Position numbers and translations under genes: made by a program
Source of the DNA: Sciurus carolinensis
Lineage: Eukaryota > Chordata > Mammalia > Rodentia > Sciuridae
Length of the DNA: 64,000 nucleotides
Assembly: GCF_902686445.1 (NCBI RefSeq)
Contig: NW_025920107.1
Span: forward strand, 992,001-1,056,000
Direction: 5' to 3'
Shown: in pieces, positions 36,962 to 47,600 of the stretch
Layout of the letters: each line of letters starts with the position of its first letter
Numbering within the stretch: the stretch's first letter is position 1
Notes under the pieces: model-generated
What the model was told of the DNA's origin: nothing
Seen by the model: only the letters and a program-made list of their open reading frames with translations
Database searches by the model: none

Positions 36962-36976
36962 AAGATTATAGATGGA
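36962..36976 (+). repeat. Target-site duplication, left copy (right copy 41418-41432)
   Basis: AAGATTATAGATGGA is identical on both sides; the right copy starts within the end of the A tract. Its 15-bp length fits L1 target priming and not retroviral integrase (4-6 bp). Confidence 0.9.
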
Positions 36977-36977
36977 G

Positions 36978-37142
36978 GGATTCCGCCTTTGGGTCCCCTT
37001 CTTCCACCCGGGAGAAGTCTGCTTTTCCTTTTCTTTAATAAAACTGCATTTTCCACTCTACATTTGCCTCGGCGTGCTTCTCCGGCGTTATACTTCAACA
37101 CCTGAGGAAGCAGGACTCGTCACCGGGTAAAAAGCGGTATCA
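36978..37142 (+). other. Retroviral R and U5 (5' end of viral RNA)
   Basis: 36978-37059 is nearly identical to 41323-41404 and therefore is R; it contains AATAAA (37037-37042). 37060 to about 37142 is U5, ending in CA just before the primer site. An additional G at 36977, not in the 3' copy, may come from the RNA cap. Confidence 0.85.
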
Positions 37143-37146
37143 GATT

Positions 37147-37164
37147 TGGAGGTCCCACCGAGAT
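37147..37164 (+). other. Primer binding site for tRNA-Gln
   Basis: TGGAGGTCCCACCGAGAT is an 18-base complement of the 3' end of tRNA-Gln (UUG isoacceptor, as I recall that sequence). It would prime minus-strand DNA synthesis in the parent virus. Confidence 0.8.
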
Positions 37165-37170
37165 CTACGC

Positions 37171-37180
37171 CGAGGTAAGT
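37171..37180 (+). promoter_or_regulatory. Major splice donor candidate
   Basis: CGAG|GTAAGT just after the primer site is a near-consensus 5' splice site, placed as the major donor of gammaretroviruses. The retained downstream leader shows that this donor was not used in the copied RNA. Confidence 0.6.
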
Positions 37181-38257
37181 GAGCTTTTCTCTTCACGCAC
37201 CCCAATCTCTCCGAGGTGCATCTTTCTGTCTCTTTCTTTCTGGAGGGCAAAATGGGCACCCGTCGGCTACTTAAATGCAACTAGTGCAGCCGCCATTCTT
37301 AAGACTCGGGTGAGAGGTTTCTCGGCCCAGGCAAGTTTCCAATCCCCTGCTCTGCAGGCACGTTGGGGCTCTGCTGAAGCCGTTTCCTACTTTTCTGTCC
37401 AGGCCCGGAGCGCAATTGCCGTGAGTACACAGTGTCCCTAGTCCTGATCTGCCCAGGATGCGTGGAGGCGGAGGAAAGGTTGGAGCAACTGCGGGGTTCT
37501 CGGCCCGGGCTACTCTCGGGTGGATCCCAATGGTTCCTTCTCTGGACTCCCCCTCCCGACAGCCCTAAGGGGTATCCAAGGTGATCAGTAGACAAACGGC
37601 ACCGAGGGAAAGCGCCAATTACATTTGCCTCCGTATGGGCCACGCAGCACACCGCACACATCCATTCCCTCCTGGATGTTTTCCCTTCGCTCGCCGATCA
37701 GACATTAAACATTCAGATAGTAGGATCATAGGAAAATCAATAGGAAAGTACTCAGGTTATCTTTGTTTGCATATTTAGCCTTTGTTAGTTTGTTTAAAGT
37801 TTTCCTGTGCTTAAAGGTGCTCAGTGTGTCCTAAGCTGCAAGGAGGATGTATACTTTAATTCAACCCCTCCCTTGAATCCCTCAGAGAACAGGGTATTAT
37901 ATGTCTAACAATCAATAGGTGTCCCCCTCACCCTCCGGAGATTCCTTTCATCTACAGGGCAAGAAGATAGGCAAAAGGCACACTTTTTACTTTTGTCATC
38001 GTTTTTCATAATTAGGAGTTTATAGTGGCAGGGAGGAAAGCAGTAATGCCCTTAAGTCTGAATCCTCCAAGGGTCTCTAGCACAGGGCAAACTAGAGCCC
38101 CAGCACTTTGCCAAAGGAGGCCAGAAATACTTTGGCAAAGCCAGGTAGTGAGAGACGGGTTTTCTGGACCGGATTGAAGCTCAAACTTAGGGAGACGTCC
38201 CTGCACATAGTCTCCGGCGCGGGCGCCTGAGGTCTATTTTTCTTTTCTTCCACTTAG
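37181..38257 (+). other. Retroviral leader, non-coding
   Basis: About 1.1 kb between the splice donor and gag, where the packaging signal would lie. Frames here (including an antisense one at 37299-37661) show no domain. Confidence 0.6.
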
Positions 38258-39700
38258 ATGGGAGCTTCACTCTCAACAGTATTGCCAGGTTCACCACTAG
38301 CCTGCATACTGAAAAACTGAGACAAATTTGACCCACAGACACTCAAGAAAAAGCGCCTCATTTTCTTCTGCCGCCAGGCCTGGCCTCAATACAAACTCTC
38401 TGATGGAGAATCTTGGCCGCCAGAGGGAAGTACAAATTTTAATACCATTTTACAGCTTGATAGATTTTGCAAAAGGGAAGGAAAATGGTGTGAGGTACCT
38501 TATGTTCAGATCTTCTTTATTCTAAGGGAAGACCCCAAATTATGCCAACAATGTAAAATAGATTCAGCCAGAACCACTACTCTAAAGGAAGAAAGCCTTA
38601 AAGAGTCACCTACTGAGGGAAAGGAATTTTCTGCTAAAGTCCATCAGCAGGCCTCCTGTCCTCCATACCCTGGTCCTTCTCCATCTGCCCCAATGGACAG
38701 ATCAAATGTACTACCTCTCCAGGAGATGCCGGGAGGAGAATTTGGACCAATTAAAGTATAAAACCCCTTCTCCCTCCAAGACCTAAGACAGATAAAAACA
38801 GACCTAGGGAAATTTTCAGAAGATCCAGATAAATATATTGAGGTGTTTCAAAACCTATGCCAGGTGTTTGACCTCACCTGGAAAGATATTATCCTGTTAC
38901 TTAACCAGACTTTAACCTCCAATGAGAAGGAAGCCACCCTGAAAGCAGCTGAACAATTTGGGGATGACCTACACCTTGCTTATGCCCCAGGAGCCCAAAC
39001 TAGATCTAAACCCAACTATCCATCGGGAGCACAGGCAGTTCCAAGAAATGACCCCGACTGGGACCCAAACGATGAACAGGATGCTTGGAAGATCAGACAC
39101 TTCCAGATGTTAGTCCTTGAGGCCCTTAGGAGAATCAAACAGAAGCCTATTAACTATTCTAAGATTTCTGAAATTACACAAGGTCCCGAAGAAAGCCCGG
39201 CTATTTTCATGGAGAAACTCAGGGAGGCAATGAGAAAACACACCACCGTGGATCCTGAATCCACAGAGGGCCATTTACTTTTAAAGGACAAATTTATCAT
39301 TCAGTCGGCCCCAGACATTCGGAGGAAATTACAAAAATTGGCATATGGCCCTGATCAATCCTTAGATGATATCCTCCGACTTGCAACTTCGGTTTTTTAT
39401 AACCGAGATGTAGAGGAAAAGAAGGAAAAAGAGTGTAGAGACAGAAGAAAAACTGAAGCGCTGGTCTTAGCCCTAAGAGGAGTTAGCTTCCCGGGTGATG
39501 AAGAAAGAAAACGGAATGTACCTCAGGCCACAAGAGGGATTTGTTTCCGTTGTGGAAAGGAGGGACATTTCAGACAGGAATGTCCCCAAGCCAAACGGCC
39601 ACCACCAAAGCCCTGCCCCAAGTGTCAAGGCAACCATTGGAAAAGTGACTGTCCTCAGGGGCGTAGGTCCTCGAGGCCAGACTCTTCCACACAGGCCTGA
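38258..39700 (+). pseudogene. gag: Retroviral gag (MA-CA-NC), broken by two stops
   Basis: Gag forms the virus core: matrix, capsid and nucleocapsid. The likely start ATG gives MGASLS, a myristoylation-type start. In the same frame a TGA (38318) and a TAA (38759) interrupt the matrix part; the rest is open to the TGA at 39698. The capsid carries a major-homology-like stretch near 39180-39240 (EITQGPEESPAIFMEKLREA). The nucleocapsid has two zinc knuckles, CFRCGKEGHFRQEC and CPKCQGNHWKSDC. Two knuckles occur in HERV-H and some other class I elements; murine leukaemia viruses have one. The frame continues across the final TGA into protease. Confidence 0.85.
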
Positions 39701-40855
39701 CGGGGCCCGGGGCCAATTCTAATGGCTCCCGTAACTCCTATCACTACGCATGAGCCCCGGGTATGCTTCTCCGTAGGGAGCCAAGAGGTCAACTTCCTCT
39801 TAGATACTGGCGCTAGTTTTTCAGTGCTCACCTCTTATCCTGGACCTCTTTCCTCTAATACTATAATGGTGCAAGGGGTGTCTGGACGGCCTATTACCAG
39901 AAAGTTTACTCCCCCACTGAGTTGTGAGTGGGATGGGATGATGTTTTCTCTTGCATTCCTGATAGTGCCAGAATGCCCTACCCCTCTATTGGGAAGGGAT
40001 TTACTTTCAAAACTTCAGACTTCCATTACAATGAATTTGGGACCACAAGGATCATTGTGTTTACCTTTACTAGAATGTGATATAAACCCTGAGGTATGGG
40101 CCACTGAAGGCAAGATTGGACGGGCAAAAAGAGCAATCCCAGTTAAAATAGTCTTAAAGGATCCCTCTGTCTTTCCACATCAGAGACAATACCCGCTACG
40201 CCCAGAAGCAAAAAAGGGCTTATTAAAAATCATCCAGAACCTCAAACAGCAGAAACTTTTAGTACCTTGTAACAGCCCATGCAATACACCAATTTTGGGA
40301 GTTCAAAAATCAAATGGGGAATGGCGTTTAGTCCAAGACCTCAGAATAATTAATGAAGCAGTTGTTCCCCTCCACCCAGTAGTTCCTAATCCATATACTC
40401 TGCTATCTGAGATTCCAGCAACTGCCGCTTGGTTTACTGTGTTAGATTTAAAAGATGCCTTCTTTTGCATACCTCTGGATTCTCAGTCTCAGTATCTGTT
40501 TGCCTTTGAGGAACCAGATAGTGGATCTCAACTAACCTGGTCAGTACTCCCCCAAGGATTTAGAGATAGCCCCCACCTATTTGGACAAACTCTAGCTAAG
40601 GACTTAGCAGAATTCAGAGATAAGACATCTGCAATTCTCCAATATGTGGATGACATCCTGTTATTAGTCTCTATAATCATCATCATACTCATTGGTGTGT
40701 TCCTATGTTGTGGCATTTACTGTTGCATTAATCTTATCCCGGTACTCATAACTTCTTGTTTCTCTTATAGACCGCCCATCTCTCAAATGACCCTCCAGCC
40801 TATTACTCTTCAACCAGACTTTTACCGTGGACCCCTTGATCGACCCGATTTCTAA
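39701..40855 (+). pseudogene. pol: Retroviral protease and partial RT fused to an Env tail
   Basis: The frame is in phase with gag, separated by TGA, so the parent probably made Gag-Pol by stop readthrough. The protease has the LLDTGAS active site (from about 39800), and the LLGRD motif follows at about 39995. RT follows from about 40190 with motif A (VLDLKDAFF), motif B (LPQGFRDSP) and YVDD (about 40645). Right after YVDD, RT stops; the same open frame runs into a hydrophobic, cysteine-rich stretch (from about 40665) that resembles a retroviral transmembrane Env end, and stops at 40855. The rest of RT, RNase H, integrase and most of env are deleted. ATG at 39722 is only the first Met. Confidence 0.85.
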
Positions 40856-40952
40856 AAAGGAACTCCAAGCTGCTTGCCCCTCACCGTCCACTTTCAGCTC
40901 GAAGAAGTCAGAGCGGTCATCGACCCCCTTCCCCAGCAGCATGGAGTTCCTA

Positions 40953-40968
40953 AAATTAGAGGGGGGAA
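40953..40968 (+). other. Polypurine tract
   Basis: The purine run AAATTAGAGGGGGGAA directly precedes TGAAGCC, the likely start of U3. Confidence 0.75.
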
Positions 40969-41322
40969 TGAAGCCAGAATTGGGGACAGGTAGTTAGTGT
41001 AGAAATAGGAAATCGGGTCAGATCAAGAAAATGGAGGCCATAAAGTCATCTGCCCCTGGAAGAATGGAATGTCAAGGATCTCCGGAGCCCATTGATTACC
41101 AAATTTACCTGCCCTTGTCAGAGACAACAGGCAGGAAGATGCTAATTAATGCCCCCTGGGCCCTTGCCCATCTGGGTCACCTTGACCCTCCCTCTGCCCC
41201 ATCCGCTTTTCGCTTTTTACATTTCAAAACCAGGCCTAATCCGGTAGGCAGGAAGGGAGGAGACAAGGGGGAAAGAATGGGAGAATGAAACCCATAAAAA
41301 GAACGAGATTTGCTCATCCCAC
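40969..41322 (+). promoter_or_regulatory. Retroviral U3
   Basis: A 354-bp region from TGAAGCC after the polypurine tract to the start of R. It has a TATA-like box (ATAAAAA, 41294-41300) about 30 bp before R. The U3 here is downstream, so it does not drive the copy. Confidence 0.75.
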
Positions 41323-41419
41323 GGATTCCGCCTTTGGGTCCCCTTCTTCCACCCGGGAGAAGTCTGCTTTTCCTTTTCTTTAATAAAACTGCATTTTCCA
41401 CTCTAAAAAAAAAAAAAAA
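41323..41419 (+). other. Retroviral 3' R and poly(A) tract
   Basis: R repeats the 5' end of the copy, contains AATAAA (41382-41387), and is followed by A residues at 41405-41419 where U5 would begin in a provirus. Confidence 0.9.
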
Positions 41420-41789
41420 GATTATAGATGGAATTAAGGTTAGTTTGAAATGGGGAGTTTGCCTTGGATTATTCAGTTGGACCCAACTATAAATGGAAGA
41501 ATCTCTGAATGATGTGATATGAAAAGATCCTGATGTATTTGCTGGTTTTAAAGTTGGAAAAAGAGGATAATGAATCAAGCCATGTAGGTAGCCCCTGGGA
41601 GCTAGAAATTAAGGAAATGAATTCTCTCCTAGAGCCTCCAGGAAAGAGAAGCTTTAATATTAACCCAGAGATACCCATTATGGAGTTGGGAACCAAAGAA
41701 ATGTAAGATAATTTGTTTTGTTTTAAGCCACTGAATTTGCTGTATTTTGTCATAGTGGTCATAGAAAAATTAATGCAAAGTCTAAATCT

Positions 41790-42155
41790 TAAAATGCCAA
41801 GTCATGGGGATCAAGTTACTTCAACATATCTGCATCCCAGAACAAAGCTCAAACATATGCACAGAAAACAAAAATATCAAGCACTGAGCAGGATAAAATT
41901 TACCATATCTGATATCTAATTAAAAAATGAAGCATTCAAAAAATAGGAAAATTAAACCATAATGAGAAAAAAATAATTGAAATTGACTCAAAACTTAAAA
42001 AGAATAGACACATCAGACAATGAATATTGAAAGATATAATTTTTTCTACATATTTGGAAAGATTAACTATATGTCCACACATGTACATATTTATATCACT
42101 TGAGCTTCAAGAGATTAGAACTACAAATTATGAGAGGAAACATACTCAGATAAAC
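41790..42155. other. Unclassified AT-rich DNA
   Basis: Nothing recognised between the MLT1 LTR and the next LTR. Confidence 0.5.
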
Positions 42156-42160
42156 ATTGC

Positions 42161-42752
42161 TGTTAGATATGGAAAATGAAAAATCCCCAAATAGTGAAGC
42201 CTGAGAAAAAGGAGTGAAAAAGAAAGCCATACATTAATAGCATTGATCCTTTTCCATTGCATTCCTGCCCAATGACAGAAAAATCCCATAGAAAGGAAAC
42301 CAAAGCATTGATCCTTCGCCCAGATAAATTATTTCCCAGGGTAAGTACAATGGCACCCTGAAAGGAAAGAGATAAGTACTGAACACTAACCCCAGACCCT
42401 CCATTCTTCTTCAAGTAAAAATAATGCCCAGTAAAAAATTTTCAAATTCTCACAAAGCTGTTTCCTGAGTGCCCAAATTGCTGACTCCAGACTCCTTCCA
42501 AATTCACCCAGTAAGACAGACCCCGAATTTCTGAGTGCCCAAGCAGACATGCTCATTACTTAAGTTACCTGTCAGTATAACCTATATAAACCCAGTCTCC
42601 TCCTTTATTCAGTGGCCCATTTTCCACCAGGATGGTGGGTCCAGAGGTGTCACCCCATTCCCACCCCTCATCCATCTCTGCATAATACTTCATTCTTGAA
42701 TAAATAGCTGATCTGTGAAATTTGTGTCCACACCAGTCTTTTTGTGCTAACA
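42161..42752 (+). mobile_element. Solo LTR with perfect ends
   Basis: The element starts TGTTAG and ends CTAACA, a perfect inverted pair, and is flanked by the 5-bp duplication ATTGC (42156-42160, 42753-42757). TATATAAA (42583-42590) and AATAAA (42699-42704) have proper LTR spacing. No internal sequence remains. Family not identified. Confidence 0.85.
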
Positions 42753-42825
42753 ATTGCAAAACAATACAAACCACTCAAAATAAAACAAGTGAAAAAGGCT
42801 TTTAAAAATGAACAATACAGGGGAA

Positions 42826-43175
42826 TTCAAGATAGCAGGCTAGGGGAATACTGTATTCCTTGTTGTTCCATGAACTGGGATTCGAGCAGCAGGAATATTG
42901 CTTTGAGAGGTTGGTGAAAGAGGGATTTCACTAAAACAGTATTGGGCCATCAAAGTATCTTAGAGACTCAGAAATTTGGATACAAGATAATGTAGAGGGA
43001 AGTGAGAGGGGGAGGGGTATGAAAAATGGTGGAATGGAACAGACATCATTACCCTGTTTACATGTATGATTACATGAATGGTATGAATCTACATCATGCA
43101 CAATCATAGACACAAAATGATGTACCCCATTTGTGTACAATGAATCAAAATGCAGTCTATAAAAAAAATAAATAA
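42826..43175 (+). mobile_element. Short L1-derived chimera (5' end joined to 3' end)
   Basis: 42826-42985 starts TTCAAGATAGCAGGCTAGGG, like the L1 5' end at 12873. From about 42987 it continues as L1 3' UTR (ACATCATTACCCTGTTTACA, GTACCCCATTTGTGTACAAT) and ends in an A-rich tail. No ORF lies between. It may be an internally deleted or spliced L1 copy, or two adjacent insertions; I saw no clear target duplication. Confidence 0.55.
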
Positions 43176-43470
43176 ATAGTTTTTTTAAAAAAAGACTACA
43201 TTAGAGTCAAGCAGCTTGCAGTGCTTGTTCAACAGAGGGAGAGAGAATGCAGAGAAACAACAGGTTTTGTAAGAAAATTCTGAGATCAGAAAAGCAGCCT
43301 GCCCTTACCTGATCCAGAGGCTGCACTGAACATGGTGTTTACCACCTGGTGCCAAAGAACTGAGGCAGGAGTCATCTTGAGGTGGCCATGCCGCAGTACC
43401 TCCTGCAGGAGCTGTGAGATTTGAGCAAACGCAGCTGTGTTACTATCCGGGGTGCTGGATGTATTGTCTA
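43176..43470. other. Unclassified DNA
   Basis: Flank of the LTR below; nothing recognised. Confidence 0.45.
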
Positions 43471-43865
43471 TGTTCAGCACAGAAATGAAGAACAGCACAC
43501 AGAGATAGCAAGCAAGAAGCAGGTTTATTGCCAAAGGTAACAGAGATAGACTTTTCTGAAGAGAAGGTACCCCAGAACTGGGAATCCATTGGGTGGGTTT
43601 TGTCCTGTTGTTTTTATGGTCTCTGGAATTTTCTCCTGTCCTTATTTCTTCCCCATCTACACACGCCTCACTGTTATCAGTTGGTTCCCTCTCTGTCCAT
43701 ATATCTGTTTTAGCTTTTCTATTAGACAACTGCCCTCTGCCCTTTGCTTTGAGGCATGGAACTTATTTTACCCAGGGGAATTCAAACCAGAAAGGTGAAG
43801 GGGAACCCGACTCACTTTCCCCTTTGAGTCTGGTGGCTTGCAGAACCAGGTCAGAAATCTGAACA
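43471..43865 (-). mobile_element. LTR (395 bp), probably solo
   Basis: Ends are TGTTCAG and CTGAACA, a perfect 7-bp inverted pair. On the - strand it has a TATA-like CCATAAAAAC (about 43610-43620) and AATAAA (43524-43529), then a short U5. I found no clear target duplication, so it may be old. Confidence 0.7.
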
Positions 43866-44402
43866 GGTAGGTGTATAAGTTCAAGGACCAAACCCAACAA
43901 GACTGGAAAGGCTGTGTCCATGGACAGCAGAGGGGTGAAGGATTGGCTTCCCTGTCCCACAAGTGGTGAGTCCTGGAATCCAGACTCCCAGCAGAGATAG
44001 GGTAAGTGCTGGGCCCTACATGTTGATCCAGTTTATCCAGAGCAGTCACCACCCCTGAGACCTGATTAGACCTAAGTCCCATCTACAGAAACTCCACTCT
44101 TAGAACTCTGCAGCAGCCACACCCTGGGAGTGCAGTGATCTGGTCTATGCTGACAGAACTCCAGCTGACAGGACTTCCCATCCCATCCTACCTCACACTG
44201 GTGAGAAGTGAAGCAGAGAATTTTTATCTCCAACTGGCAACTTGGTGAGCAACACAAAAAGAGGAAGGTTTAAACAACCTTTTGCCCTTATGCTCATGCT
44301 CAGTACATCATTCAGGAACAAGTGGAAAGAAAGACAGTTGGACATAGACAGTGAATGAAAAGTGAAAAGGCACCCAGAGAAACCACTCCAGATGTGGGAA
44401 CT
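43866..44402. other. Unclassified DNA next to the nested L1s
   Basis: No family recognised; its right end is the left target copy (CACACAGAG) of the outer L1. Confidence 0.45.
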
Positions 44403-44411
44403 CACACAGAG

Positions 44412-44680
44412 TTTTTTTTTTTTAATTTTTTTTTATTGTAAGCAAATGGGATACATGTTGTTTCTCTGTACATAGAGTAAAGGCATACCATTTGTGTAAT
44501 CATAAATTTACATAGGGTAATGTTGGTTGATTCATTCTGTTACTTTTTCCCTTCCCCTCACCCCAACCATCCCTCTTTTCCCTCTATACAGTCCTTCCTT
44601 CCCCCATTCTTGCCCCCCTCCCTAACCCTAACTCTAACCCTAAAACTAACCCCTCCCATGCCCCATTATGTATCATCATC
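44412..44680 (-). other. 3' UTR of the outer L1
   Basis: Reads, on the - strand, as the 3' UTR of the L1 at 19114, including the telomere-like repeats (44621-44650 as CCCTAA words), ending in an A tract (T run here). Confidence 0.85.
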
Positions 44681-44689
44681 AACTTATCA

Positions 44690-47600
44690 GTGAGATCATT
44701 CTTCCCTTGTTTTTTTGAGATTGACTTATCATGTCACTTAGCATGACATTCTCCAATTTTATCAATTTGCCTGCAAATGCCATAAATTTATCATTCTTTA
44801 TGGCTGAGTAATATTCCATTGTATATATATGCCACAGTTTCTTTATCCATTCATCAACCTAGGGCATCTAGGTTGGTTCCACAATCTGGCTATGGTGAAT
44901 TGAGCAGAAATGAACATTGATGTGGCTGTATCTCTGTAGTATGCTGATTTTAAGTTCTTTGGGTATAGGCCAAGGAGTGGGATAGCTGTGTCAAATGGTA
45001 GTTCCATTCCAAGTTTTCTAAGTAATCTCCATACTGCCTTCCAGAGTGGCTGCACTAATTTGCAACCCCACCAGCAATGTATGAGTATACCTTTTTCCCC
45101 ACATCCTCGCCAACACCTGTTGTTGCTTGTATTCTTGATAATCGCCATTCTGATTGGGGTGAGATGGAATCTTAGGGTGGTTTTGATTTGCATTTCTCTT
45201 ATTACTAGAGATGTTGAACATTTTTCCATATGTTTGTTGATTGTTTGTAGGTCTTCTTCTGTGAAGTGTCTGTTCATTTCCTTAGCCCATTTGTCGATTG
45301 TGTTATTTGTAGTCTTGGTGTTGAATTTTTTGAGTTCTTTATAGATTCTGGAGATTAGTGCTCTATCTGAAGTATGATTGGCAAAGATTTTCTCCCACTC
45401 TGTAGGCTCTTTCTTCGCATTGCTGATAGTTTCCTTTGCTGAGAGAAAGCTTTTTAGTTTGAATCTATCCCAGCTATAGATTCTTGCTTTTATTTCTTGT
45501 GCTATGGGACTCCTGTTGAGAAAGTCTGGTCCTAAGCTGACATGTTGAAGATCTGGACCTACTTTTTCTTCTATAAGATGCAGGATCTCTGGTCTGATTC
45601 TGAGGTCCTTAAACCACTTTGAGTTTAGTTTCGTGCATGGTGAGAGATATGGGTTAATTTCATTCTGTTGCATATGGATTTCCAATTTTCCAAGCACCAT
45701 TTGTTGAAGAGGCTATCTTTTCTCCATTGCATATTTTTGGCCCCTTTGTCTGGTATGAGAAAATTATATTTATTTGGGTTTGTGTCCGTGTCCTCTATTC
45801 TGTACCATTGATCTACCTGTCTATTTTGGTACCAATACCATGCCATTTTGGTTACTATTGCTTTGTAGTGTAGTTGAAGTTCAGGTATTGCAATACCCCC
45901 TGCTTCATTTTTCCTGCGAAGGATTGCTTTAGCAATTCTGGGTTTCTTATTCTTCCAGATGAATTTCATGATTGCTTGTTCTATTTCTGTAAGGTACATC
46001 ATTGGGATTTTAATTGGAATTGCATTGAATCTGTATAGCACTTTTGGTAGTATGGCCATTTTGACAATATTCATTCTGCCTATCCAGGAACATGGGAGAT
46101 CTTTCCATCTTCTAAGGTGTTCCTTAATTTCTTTCTTTAGTGTTCTGTAGTTCTCATTGTAGAGGTCTTTCACCTCTTTTGTGAGATTGATTCCCAAGTA
46201 ATTTATTTTTTTCGATGCTATTGTGAATGGGGTAGTTTTCCTAACTTCTCTTTCTGAAGATTATCACTTATGTATAAAAATGCATTAGATTTATAAGCAT
46301 TGATCTTATATCCTGCTACTTTACAAAATTCACTTATGAGTTCTAAGAGTTTTCTGGTGGAATTTCCTGGTTCCTTTAAGTATATAATCATATCATCAGC
46401 AAATAGGGATAGTTTGAGTTCTTCTTTTCCAATTCGTATCCCTTTAATTTCATTAGTCTGTCTAATTGCTCTGGCTAGACTTTCAAGGACAATATTGAAT
46501 AGGAGTGGTGAGAGAGGGCATCCCTGCCTTGTTCCAGATTTTAGGGAGAATGCTTTCAGTTTTTCATCATTTAGAATGATATTAGCCATGGGCTTAGCAT
46601 AGATGGCCCTTACAATGTTAAGGAACGTTCCCACTATCCCTGTTTTTTCTAGTGTTTTGAGCATGAAAGGGTGCTGTATTTTATCAAATGCTTTTTCTGC
46701 ATCTATTGAAATAATCATGTGATTCTTGACTTTAGGTCTGTTGATATGGTGAATTACATTTATTGATTTCCTGATGTTGAACCAACCTTGCATCCCTGGG
46801 ATGAAACCCACTTGATCATGGTGCACTATCTTCTTAATATGTTTTTGTATGCAATTTGCTAAAATTTTGTTGAGAATTTTTGCGTCGATGTTCATTAAAG
46901 ATATTGGTCTAAAATTTTCTTTCCTCTATGTGTCTCTGTCTAGTTTAGGTATCAGGGTGATATTGGCTTCATGGAATGAGTTTGGGAGAGTTCCCTCCTC
47001 TTCTATTTCATGGAATACTTTGAAAAACACTGTAATGACCTCTTCTTTAAAGGTTTTGTAGAACTCTGCTGCGAACCCATCTGGTCCTGGACTTTTCTTT
47101 GTTGGTAGGCTTTTGATGACTTCTTCTATTTCATTAGTTGAAATTGGTCTATTTAAATTGTGTATGTCCTCCTCCTCGTTTAGTTTAGGCAATTCATACC
47201 TCTCCAGAAAATTGTTGATATCTTCGAAATTTTCTATTTTGTTGCAGTAGAGATTTTCAAAATAGCTTCTAATTATGTTTTGTATTTCAATCGTGTCTGT
47301 TGTGATATTTCCTTGTTCATTCCGAATTTTGGTGATTTGGGTTTTCTCTCGTCTTCTCTTTGTTAGTGTGGCTAAAGGTTTATCAATTTTGTTTGTTTTC
47401 TCAAAGAACCCACTATTTATTTTGTCAATTTTTGTATTGTTTCTTTTGTTTCAATTTCATTTTCTTCAGCTCTGAGTTTAAACATTTTCTGTCTTTTACT
47501 ACTTTAGGTGTTGGTCTGTTCTTCTTTTTCTAGGGCTTTGAGCTGTAGTGTTAGGTCATTTATTTGTTGAGTTTTATTTATTTTATTGAATGCACTCCAT

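Larger units (their letters stand above)
36977..41419 (+). mobile_element. Processed (L1-mediated) copy of a class I endogenous retrovirus RNA
   Basis: The copy begins with R-U5, not U3, and ends with U3-R followed by 15 A residues; it lacks the U3 at the left and the U5 at the right that a provirus would have. AAGATTATAGATGGA flanks it at 36962-36976 and 41418-41432. These are the marks of a viral genomic RNA copied by L1 machinery, as known for human HERV-W processed copies. Order inside: R-U5, tRNA-Gln primer site, long leader, gag, protease and partial RT, an Env C-terminal remnant, polypurine tract, U3-R. The rest of pol and most of env are missing. It is about 4.4 kb. Confidence 0.9.
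36860..41785 (+). mobile_element. MLT1-type LTR split by the processed retrovirus
   Basis: The left part (about 36860-36976) and right part (41433-41785) join into an MLT1-like LTR; the right part has CTCTCCTAGAGCCTCCAGGA, TTTTAAGCCACTGAATTTGC and GGTCATAGAAAAATTAATGC. The retroviral copy at 36977-41419 sits inside with a target duplication. Confidence 0.75.

Noticed and set aside
37581..37778. Small accessory retroviral gene in the leader
   Set aside because: No start context, no homology that I recognise, and it lies in the usual packaging region.
40528..40942. Antisense frames over retroviral pol
   Set aside because: Shadow frames of the RT and Env region.
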